A stretch of 64,000 nucleotides of DNA from Marinoscillum sp. 108 (lineage in GTDB: Bacteria > Bacteroidota > Bacteroidia > Cytophagales > Cyclobacteriaceae). The stretch is taken from assembly GCF_902506655.1 (NCBI RefSeq), contig NZ_LR734808.1, forward strand, positions 2,356,001 to 2,420,000, read 5' to 3'. The position numbers and the translations under genes were made by a program. This document shows, in pieces, positions 57,659-64,000 of this stretch. Positions within the stretch are counted from its first letter, which is position 1. The number at the start of each line of letters is the position of its first letter. The notes below the pieces were generated by a model, which saw nothing but the letters and a program-made list of their open reading frames with translations, was not told the DNA's origin and did not search any database.

Positions 57659-58195
57659 TTACTCAAGTCCTGGAGCCAGAGGCCAGTCAATCTCAAACCC
57701 GACAAGGTTATGTATGTAGTTAGCCATGGTTCGGCCTCCGGCCAGTACCACTACATCGATCATGTTGGCTTCAGAATATCCGGCTTCAAAGAATTGCTCT
57801 TTCGTTGCCTCGGAAACCTTTCCGTTTTTGGAGGATAATTCAAGGGAAAACTCAGCCAATGCATGAAGCTTGGGATCAAACGTTGCTGACCCTTTTCGTA
57901 TCTCTAGTATCTGTTCATCGCTAAACCCTCTTTTCAATGCCAGTTGTGTATGTGCAGAAACACAATACTTGCAGCCATTGTATTGGCTCACCACCAAATT
58001 CACCACTTCTTTTTCTTTGGCATTCAAGCTGGACTTTCTGTTTTCCAGAGCGAGAAGATCTGTTAGCGCTGTGGCGTTTTTTGCATAGTATGCATACAGA
58101 TTTGGCACAAAGCCGATACGTTTCTCTAAGGTGTCAAAAAGTACCTGATCGCTGGCAGACACATCGTCTCTGCCTGGAATAAGATATTTTTCCAT
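57659..58195 (-). CDS. Carboxymuconolactone decarboxylase/AhpD-like peroxidase-related protein
   Basis: 178 residues. The redox motif CKYC-x-x-x-H is present with Cys75, Cys78 and His82, preceded by KEKEVVNLVVSQYNG and followed by LALKRGFSDEQI. This is the AhpD/CMD alkylhydroperoxidase core, which reduces peroxides or reacts with electrophiles. It is followed by a 36-bp gap from the fusion gene upstream at 58232 and is likely co-transcribed with it. Confidence 0.9.
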   Translation of the reverse strand: MEKYLIPGRDDVSASDQVLFDTLEKRIGFVPNLYAYYAKNATALTDLLALENRKSSLNAKEKEVVNLVVSQYNGCKYCVSAHTQLALKRGFSDEQILEIRKGSATFDPKLHALAEFSLELSSKNGKVSEATKEQFFEAGYSEANMIDVVVLAGGRTMANYIHNLVGFEIDWPLAPGLE

Positions 58196-58231
58196 GATTT
58201 TAAATTGTTTTGATAATAGTAAATGGGAACC

Positions 58232-59749
58232 TTAAAGCTTCACAACTCCCAGTTGCTGAAAGAGGCTCAGGTTATCTTCCAAATGCCAGTTTTCTACAAT
58301 TTTGCCATCCTCAATTCGGAGGATGTCGATAGCGTTAAACTCAATAGGTTTTCCACTTGGCGCTACTCCGGCAAAAGCCCCCAGATGGGTTCCACTAAAT
58401 ACCATTCGAATAGTTACCTTATCCTTTGTTATAAGTAAATCCTTCACTTCGCATTTCAAATCCGGTACGGCCTTTCTGAATGCATCGGAAGCAAAACTTG
58501 GTCCCCCCGGTCCCTGCGGGCGACCTTCCGGGAGGGTTCTATCCATAAACTTCTCCGAGATAGACCTGTCCAGATATTCCTGTTTACCTGTATTCCAGAA
58601 AGCATAGAAATACAAGGCTGTTTCTTTTAGCTTATTGGCTTCTTTGGTTGATAGTCCGCCATCAATTGAAACCCGGTCAGGTATGGGAATATCATTATGA
58701 GATTGAGGTTTAAAGCGATAAATGTAATAAGGCGGTTTACCATCATCTTCCCCTCCTGTAAATGCAGGTGTGGTATTAAGCTGATTAACCGAAATATAAA
58801 AAGAGCCGTCTGGAGCGAGATAGGCATTGTCCGGCCATTTTAATTGATCATCCTGAATAATATGCTCAAGCGTACCATCAGGATTTAATCGAGTGATAGC
58901 ATGCGCAGTGAGATTAGTGAAATAATGATTTCCCATACCATCAGAAGATGCTCCGTCACTTATTGGTTTTTCACCTACTCGTACAATACTGCTTTGAATA
59001 GACTCATCACTGGCGCCATCTCGAAAAAGTTGTGCATCCAGACTATACCAATTGGTTCCATTCATTGCTCCGAAAAAGACTGTATTACCATCAGGACTGA
59101 TGGTTATTGGGTCGACGGCTACACGGGCTGGTTTCCCACCAAAATAAACCAATTCCCCATCGATCACCATATCGACATCTTCGGCTTCCAGTTCTTTAGC
59201 TCCTCCAAGTCTTCGGGTATTTTCGGTGGCTAAGTCCATGGCTATAATGCCCGGATTGTTGATATCTGCCATATATGCCCATTGGTGTTCATGATCAATG
59301 GCTACATCCTGTATAAAGCTACCTTTTGGGGCTACACTTTCGGGTAGCTCGATTTTTCTAAGAACTTTCCTTTGATCAATATCAAAACACCAAAGTCTGG
59401 TTTTACCCAGCTCTTGCCCCATATCAATCACCCAAAGCTTGTCTTCTTTATCAAAGATCAATCCTAAGGGAGAGTCCAGCATTTGGTCGTTTGCTGGGTT
59501 TTCATTCTTTTGAAGCGACTTGGCTGGAAAGGGTTCAAATCGCTTTTTACTCTTAATTTCTATAAGCTGAAGATTTCTACTGCCAAGGCTATGGATGGTA
59601 GCAAAAACGCGCCCTGATTTGGAAACTGCAACGTCTCCGGGTCTTATGGGCAGCTCTGCAACGATTTCAAGAGATCCATTTTGCCCAACGACCTGATTGA
59701 TAATACTTAAGCAAAGTATTAGTAGGATTATAAATTGATTGGTTTTCAT
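58232..59749 (-). CDS. Exported major-royal-jelly-like beta-propeller fused to a SnoaL-like domain
   Basis: 505 residues. After the signal peptide (FIILLILCLSIINQVVGQ) comes a propeller of the major royal jelly/yellow family (about 25-365; DSPLGLIFDKEDKLWVIDMG, FIQDVAIDHEHQWAYMADIN, ITISPDGNTVFFGAMNG). A SnoaL-like cyclase/NTF2-fold domain follows (about 372-505; FYAFWNTGKQEYLDRSISEK, VFSGTHLGAFAGVAPSGKP, FNAIDILRIEDGKIVENW). SnoaL-like domains are usually stand-alone, so the fusion is unusual. The activity is unknown; a lactonase-like role is conceivable. Confidence 0.83.
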   Translation of the reverse strand: MKTNQFIILLILCLSIINQVVGQNGSLEIVAELPIRPGDVAVSKSGRVFATIHSLGSRNLQLIEIKSKKRFEPFPAKSLQKNENPANDQMLDSPLGLIFDKEDKLWVIDMGQELGKTRLWCFDIDQRKVLRKIELPESVAPKGSFIQDVAIDHEHQWAYMADINNPGIIAMDLATENTRRLGGAKELEAEDVDMVIDGELVYFGGKPARVAVDPITISPDGNTVFFGAMNGTNWYSLDAQLFRDGASDESIQSSIVRVGEKPISDGASSDGMGNHYFTNLTAHAITRLNPDGTLEHIIQDDQLKWPDNAYLAPDGSFYISVNQLNTTPAFTGGEDDGKPPYYIYRFKPQSHNDIPIPDRVSIDGGLSTKEANKLKETALYFYAFWNTGKQEYLDRSISEKFMDRTLPEGRPQGPGGPSFASDAFRKAVPDLKCEVKDLLITKDKVTIRMVFSGTHLGAFAGVAPSGKPIEFNAIDILRIEDGKIVENWHLEDNLSLFQQLGVVKL

Positions 59750-59829
59750 TTCTTTCTAAGTTGATTTTAAAAAAGGCTGATGAAATCCTCATATCGTAAG
59801 AGCTGGGGATAGCTTCAGCCTATGACATT

Positions 59830-60777
59830 TTAATCATTAAGGGTTACCACTAATTTTCCAATGACATGTCCGGTTTCTTGAAGTTCATGGGCTTTTGATA
59901 TTTCATCGAATGGGAAGCTTGCTGATACGTGTGGCTTCAAATATCCATTTTCGAGTAATCCAGCAAGAGCCTTCATGTCTTTGCCACTTGACTGTACCAG
60001 AAAGAAGAAGCCATTGACTCCTTTGTCCTTTGCCTTTTGCGATACTTCCGCGTTCAGACCGGTAGGAATACTAATGATGGTTCCACCCGGCTTTACTACC
60101 TCAAGCGATCGGTCAATATTTTCACCACCAATGGTATCCAGTACAAAATCGATATCCGAAGTTGCTTCCTCAAATTTCACAGAGCGATAATCAATATGTT
60201 CATCTGCCCCCAGACCCAAAACAAAATCTCGATTAGCGGCTGAGGAAGTGCCTATCACATAAGCACCTAGATGTTTAGCTAGCTGAACAGCAAAATGGCC
60301 TACACCTCCAGAAGCTGCATGAATAAGAACTCTGTCCCCGGCCTTAACAGGATATTGATGGATCATCGCTTGATAAGCGGTAAGCGCTGCTAAGGTTGTT
60401 ACCGCAGCTTCTTCATGGCTGATCTCACTGGGCTTTAATGCCAATTGATTTGCAGGAGCTGCCACATATTCCGCATAGGCCTGTCCATGACCTGGGAAAT
60501 TAACCATTCCAAATACTTCATCACCAACTTCAAATTCTTTAACAGCACTACCTGTCTTGGTCACCACTCCAGAAATATCCCACCCAATTACTAAAGGGGA
60601 GTGATCCTTCAGTCGACCATATACTCCTTTTCCAGCTCGGGTTTTTACATCTACAGGATTGATACTAATCGCTTTGACTTGTACGAGTACTTCATCATCC
60701 TGAATTTTAGGAGAATTGACAAAAGTCACCTGTAGTTGTTCGATTCCTCCAGGCTCGTCCAGTATAATTGCTTGCAT
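59830..60777 (-). CDS. NADP-dependent quinone-oxidoreductase-like MDR enzyme
   Basis: 315 residues of the zinc-free medium-chain reductase group. SINPVDVKTRAGKG and IGWDISGVV are in the catalytic domain; the cofactor loop is HAASGGVGHFAVQLAKHLGA; DFVLDTIGGENIDRSLEV is also diagnostic. No zinc-binding Cys cluster is seen. It likely reduces quinones or enones and is transcribed divergently from an AraC gene at 60891, its probable regulator. Confidence 0.92.
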   Translation of the reverse strand: MQAIILDEPGGIEQLQVTFVNSPKIQDDEVLVQVKAISINPVDVKTRAGKGVYGRLKDHSPLVIGWDISGVVTKTGSAVKEFEVGDEVFGMVNFPGHGQAYAEYVAAPANQLALKPSEISHEEAAVTTLAALTAYQAMIHQYPVKAGDRVLIHAASGGVGHFAVQLAKHLGAYVIGTSSAANRDFVLGLGADEHIDYRSVKFEEATSDIDFVLDTIGGENIDRSLEVVKPGGTIISIPTGLNAEVSQKAKDKGVNGFFFLVQSSGKDMKALAGLLENGYLKPHVSASFPFDEISKAHELQETGHVIGKLVVTLND

Positions 60778-60890
60778 TTCTTTATTGTTTTTGGTTTGTA
60801 TTCATAAACGACAAAAAACACCGATGGATTGGGTGATATTCGGTACATATTTGATATAAATCAGTACTTTTACTACTTCACTGATTACTT

Positions 60891-61745
60891 ATGAAACGGG
60901 AAACATTATTTCAGCCATTCGAAATCGTGACGAAGACAGTAGATGAATGTCCTAAGCTTGAGCATATGCATATGTTCTTTGAGTTGGTCTATATCATGGA
61001 AGGAACTGGTCAGCAATGCATCAATCAAAATAAGTTTCGATATCATCCCGGACATATGTTCCTGATTACTCCACAGGATTGTCACTCATTTGATATCGAA
61101 ACCACTACTACATTCTTCTTTCTTAGATTCAATGATATTTATATCAAACAAAGTGGCTTGTGGAAAGATAAGATTGAACAACTCGAGTACATTTTACAAA
61201 ACGTCAGCCACAAACCAGGCTGTATACTAAAGAACCAAACAGACAAACAATTGGTCAAACCAATGGTGGATGCAATTATACGGGAGTATGTGAATAGGGA
61301 TTTATACAACAAGGAATTGATAGAACACCTGGTAAATACGATGATTGTGGTGGTGGCAAGAAATATTGCTAAATATCTTCCAGATACGGTTGGTGAACAT
61401 ACAGAAGAGAAAGCCATGGATATTTTGCAGTATATCCATAAACATATTTATGAACCCGAAAAATTAAGAGCTAAAGCAATTAGTGATGAATTCGGAATAT
61501 CTGAGTCATATTTAGGACGATATTTTAAAAAACACGCTGAAATTAGCTTACAGGAGTATGTTTCAAACTACAGAGTTCAGTTGATAGAACACCGACTGAA
61601 ACATAGCGACCTTCGAGTTGGCGAAATAGCTAATTCACTTGGTTTTTCTGATGAGAGTCATTTGAATAAGTTTTTTAAGAAGGCCACAGGATTAAGTCCT
61701 GTGGCATTTCGTAAGGAATTCAGAAAGGAAATAGCGCAATTTTGA
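60891..61745 (+). CDS. AraC-family transcriptional regulator 2
   Basis: 284 residues. An N-terminal cupin (about 15-95; HMHMFFELVYIMEGTGQQCI, YHPGHMFLITPQDCHSFDI) is joined to a helical linker and a C-terminal double HTH (about 180-280; LRAKAISDEFGISESYLGRY, IANSLGFSDESHLNKFFKKA). This plan is sugar-/stress-type AraC. It is divergent from the oxidoreductase, with a 113-bp shared region between them that holds a spaced GTAC pair (N18) and no copy of the TetR operator. Confidence 0.92.
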   Translation: MKRETLFQPFEIVTKTVDECPKLEHMHMFFELVYIMEGTGQQCINQNKFRYHPGHMFLITPQDCHSFDIETTTTFFFLRFNDIYIKQSGLWKDKIEQLEYILQNVSHKPGCILKNQTDKQLVKPMVDAIIREYVNRDLYNKELIEHLVNTMIVVVARNIAKYLPDTVGEHTEEKAMDILQYIHKHIYEPEKLRAKAISDEFGISESYLGRYFKKHAEISLQEYVSNYRVQLIEHRLKHSDLRVGEIANSLGFSDESHLNKFFKKATGLSPVAFRKEFRKEIAQF

Positions 61746-61955
61746 CCATCTAAGAGGTAAACTATGGCAGGTATATGCACTCTTTTAAATATGTTGAGTG
61801 GAATAGCACGCTTCCAAATGCCACTCGAACCTTTCTGCGTTCAAAAGTGAGTGTAGTGATTGGTTTCGCATGAATCCAGAGTAAATTCATGAGGGTATAC
61901 ACAGAGCCGTCCCCAATAAATTGGCCAATCCATCAACATCTTTTATCTTAGGGCC

Positions 61956-62150
61956 ATGGTAAGAAAAATACTCCTTTCAGTCATCCTATTTTGCGCATTC
62001 ATGATGGCCAAAGCCCAGGAAACCGTCGCCGAAGCACCCGAGAGCGGTGACTACTTCTCCGATCAAATCAAATTCTACATGGTGGCTTTTATCTTTGCCT
62101 TGTCGATCTTCTTTACCGTTCGCACGTTCAGAAATAAGCCGGAAGCTTAA
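61956..62150 (+). CDS. Small exported membrane protein, unknown
   Basis: 64 residues. A cleavable signal (ILLSVILFCAFMMAKAQ) precedes an acidic stretch (ETVAEAPESGDYFSDQ), one transmembrane helix (FYMVAFIFALSIFFTV) and a short basic tail (RTFRNKPEA). The topology is N-out, C-in. No family recognised. The coding bias and clean start support it as real. Confidence 0.7.
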   Translation: MVRKILLSVILFCAFMMAKAQETVAEAPESGDYFSDQIKFYMVAFIFALSIFFTVRTFRNKPEA

Positions 62151-62160
62151 TCGCAGGCAT

Positions 62161-62889
62161 CTAGATCAACTCAAACGCCTGAGCAAAACGCACAAGCTCT
62201 GCATTGCTGGTGATTTCCAGCTTGGCCAAAATATTTTTGCGATGGGTCCTCACCGTATGCTCAGATAAAAACAACAACTCTGAGAGCTCCTTGCTGGTGT
62301 ATCCACGGGCCACCAGTGCCAAAACTTCGCGCTCGCGCTTACCCAGAGACTCAAACCGCTCCCAGGCATTTTTCTCCACAAACACCTCGTCCAGCAAATT
62401 TCTGATCAGGGCCCCAGGCTTTCCCAGTGTTTGAATGTTATACCCACAGTTGAGATACGTGTGATGGTCAAAAACCGTCTTATGCGTGGAAATCCACTGA
62501 TAGCCACCCCTGAAATAGAGGCGCTGCAGATAGGAACAAAATCGCTGACCATCAGGATATGCACGCTCAAAACTCTGAACCTCACGAATGGCCCTGCTCA
62601 TTACCTCAGGATCTGAAATCTGCCGAATACGCTTAAATCCAAGCGCAATGATCATCTCCCGATCCAGCTCCATCCAGTTTTCCAGCGTATGATTGGCGTA
62701 GGTAGTATTCAGGGTTTGGCGGTCATTGAAGGTCACAAAAAAGTTGACGTGATCGCACACCGCTCTGAAAGTAGCCTCATCTGTGGAGGCAAGCTTCGCC
62801 AGTCGATAAATCTGAGTTTTATCGGCATTGATCAATTCCCTCTCTGTATGAAGCTTCCCCAAAATCGCAACGACAAGTTTTCTTTGCAT
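62161..62889 (-). CDS. LuxR-type HTH transcriptional regulator
   Basis: 242 residues from the ATG at 62887-62889; the upstream TTG/ATG extension lacks domain support. The first 170 residues are an uncharacterised alpha/beta sensor-like domain. The C-terminal GerE/LuxR domain (LGKREREVLALVARGYTSKE, SEHTVRTHRKNILAKLEI) is canonical. It has no receiver domain, so it is not a response regulator. It ends 10 bp after the convergent small-protein gene. Confidence 0.88.
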   Translation of the reverse strand: MQRKLVVAILGKLHTERELINADKTQIYRLAKLASTDEATFRAVCDHVNFFVTFNDRQTLNTTYANHTLENWMELDREMIIALGFKRIRQISDPEVMSRAIREVQSFERAYPDGQRFCSYLQRLYFRGGYQWISTHKTVFDHHTYLNCGYNIQTLGKPGALIRNLLDEVFVEKNAWERFESLGKREREVLALVARGYTSKELSELLFLSEHTVRTHRKNILAKLEITSNAELVRFAQAFELI

Positions 62890-62992
62890 AATTTTAACGA
62901 ATCGAGCCTTGAAATCACAGTGACACGGTGAAAACCTCAAACAAGGGGATCACTCCCACAACTGTATTTCTTTCATTCAGAATCAATGGCCA

Positions 62993-63097
62993 ATGGATTT
63001 AGAATACCTCCTCACCCTGCTTTTGCTACTACTTAGTGGAATGGCAGCATTCAGTATCATCAGTGGACTCATGCTAATCGCGCAGGCCATTTGGTAA
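62993..63097 (+). CDS. Candidate 34-residue single-span membrane peptide
   Basis: ATG 62993 to TAA 63095. MDLEYLLTLLLLLLSGMAAF begins a peptide that is hydrophobic almost throughout, ending LIAQAIW. It lies between the divergent LuxR gene and the nuclease-like gene. A chance AT-rich open frame cannot be excluded. Confidence 0.35.
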   Translation: MDLEYLLTLLLLLLSGMAAFSIISGLMLIAQAIW

Positions 63098-63144
63098 AAT
63101 TTCGGCAAACCACTCTATATTGAGTCAGAACAACAAAAGCCTAA

Positions 63145-63987
63145 ATGGAATCATCGTCTGTACAGATCGTCAAGTATTCGGGAGAAACCACCCCTTTTGA
63201 CATTGATAAACTGCGGCAGAGTCTGCTGGATGCCGGCGCCACAGAATCCGCCACGACGCGCATTTCCAGAAAAATAGCTGATGAACTCTACGATGGCATC
63301 AGCACCAAACAAATTTACCAGCGCGCGCACCGCCTGCTCCGAAATCATGCCCAGTCCAAAGCTTCAAGATATGGCCTAAAAAAAGCCATCCTCAACATGG
63401 GACCTACAGGATATCCCTTTGAACTGTTCGTAGGGGAGCTGATGAAGGCCCAGGGGTTTAAGGTAAAGGTAGGCACGGTGATGCCCGGTAAGTGTGTGAC
63501 TCACGAAGTGGACGTCTATGCCGAAAATGAAAAAATGGTGCGCATGATGGAGTGCAAATTTCATAACCGGCTGGGGTATAAAACAGATGTGAAGGTGACG
63601 ATGTACATCAAGTCTCGCTTTGAAGACCTGGAGTCCGTCTGGAAAAATGATGCGCAGATCAGCCATAAAAAGCACGAAGGCTGGGTAGTGACCAATGCCC
63701 GGTTCACCAAAGATGCCATTGATTTCGGCACGTGCTCGCGGCTGCAGCTACTCAGCTGGGACTATCCTGCACAGGGCAGCCTGAAAAGTCTGGTGACCAG
63801 ACACAGGCTGTATCCGATCACCACCATCGGCGTACTTTCCAAATCCAATAAAGAGCTCCTGATGAAAAAAGGGATTGTGCTTGCCAAAACCCTCTGGGAG
63901 CAACCTGAGGCCCTGGAAGGATTGGGCCTGGAAAGCTCCAAAATAGACAAAATACTTACAGAGGCTCGGACGATTTGTGATTTGTGA
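63145..63987 (+). CDS. ATP-cone domain fused to a PDDEXK (Mrr-like) nuclease-like domain
   Basis: 280 residues, soluble. Residues 6-85 form an ATP-cone, as in NrdR and ribonucleotide reductases (VQIVKYSGETTPFDIDKLRQ, ISTKQIYQRAHRLL). Residues 88-205 have the PDDEXK order: E93 in PFELFVGELM, D123 in THEVDVYAEN, then E136-x-K138 in MMECKFH, followed by WVVTNARFTKDAIDF. The tail (240-280; PEALEGLGLESSKIDKIL) resembles a helix-hairpin-helix. Nuclease activity gated by ATP/dATP is inference. No methyltransferase neighbour is present, so it is not a classical restriction pair. Role could be repair or defence. Confidence 0.8.
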   Translation: MESSSVQIVKYSGETTPFDIDKLRQSLLDAGATESATTRISRKIADELYDGISTKQIYQRAHRLLRNHAQSKASRYGLKKAILNMGPTGYPFELFVGELMKAQGFKVKVGTVMPGKCVTHEVDVYAENEKMVRMMECKFHNRLGYKTDVKVTMYIKSRFEDLESVWKNDAQISHKKHEGWVVTNARFTKDAIDFGTCSRLQLLSWDYPAQGSLKSLVTRHRLYPITTIGVLSKSNKELLMKKGIVLAKTLWEQPEALEGLGLESSKIDKILTEARTICDL

Positions 63988-64000
63988 AAAATCCTAGTTT

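Noticed and set aside
60778-60890. GTAC pair (GGTACATA ... CAGTAC) as a fifth TetR operator
   Set aside because: The half-sites are 18 bp apart instead of 6 and lack the TTG/CAA flanks of the four real copies.

Overview
The window looks like chromosomal DNA of a free-living, probably marine, gliding member of the Bacteroidota, most likely order Cytophagales. This is inferred from several features. There is a SusC-type receptor. Three large secreted proteins end in a type IX secretion (T9SS) C-terminal sorting domain. There is a FecI/FecR/TonB-receptor trio, TPR and LytTR two-component proteins, and promoters of the Bacteroidota type (TTG/TTTG, about 19-21 bp, TAnnTTTG). Shine-Dalgarno sequences are scarce. 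The species cannot be named from the sequence.

Layout. 1-4.3 kb: the edge of a polysaccharide-utilisation-like locus (start of susC, a PKD lipoprotein, an FCD-type GntR regulator) with repeated TTGGT-CG-ACCAA-type palindromes. 5-6.5 kb: tRNA-Glu and gapdh. 6.5-20 kb: a T9SS alpha-amylase with three starch-binding-like modules, a soluble TPR hybrid kinase, and a gene of about 8.1 kb for a giant repeat-built T9SS surface protein. 20-26.5 kb: a TPR histidine kinase plus LytTR regulator, a DMT permease overlapping a LolD-like ATPase, sucC, and a small barrel protein. 26.7-39 kb: one long operon ilvE-ilvD-ilvB-ilvN-ilvC-ilvA-thrA-thrB-thrC, preceded by a leader peptide and attenuator not visible as a normal-length ORF. 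39-49 kb: a methyltransferase, a lipoprotein, a DUF6702-like protein, a YHYH/Ig-repeat T9SS protein, ECF sigma/FecR/TonB receptor, a nitroreductase and tRNA-Arg. 49.5-61.8 kb: an AT-richer accessory block of short-chain dehydrogenases, hydrolases, a TetR and two AraC regulators, a frameshifted membrane-protein gene, and detoxification-type enzymes. 61.9-64 kb: a small membrane protein, a LuxR-type regulator and an ATP-cone/PDDEXK nuclease-like protein.

How the parts work together. The ilv-thr operon holds the branch from aspartyl-semialdehyde to threonine (plus aspartokinase), threonine to 2-oxobutyrate, and the common Ile/Val pathway. Its leader peptide is half Ile/Val/Leu with a Thr-Thr pair, so the end products plausibly gate transcription by ribosome-mediated attenuation. 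In the accessory block every apparent transcription unit from 51.3 to 54.9 kb carries one copy of the same 18-bp operator (TTGTACT-N4-AGTACAA), including tetR itself, which defines a compact autoregulated TetR regulon that also appears to include a 34-residue small ORF. The most interesting items are the attenuator, this regulon, the six-copy module in the giant protein, and the ATP-cone nuclease-like protein.
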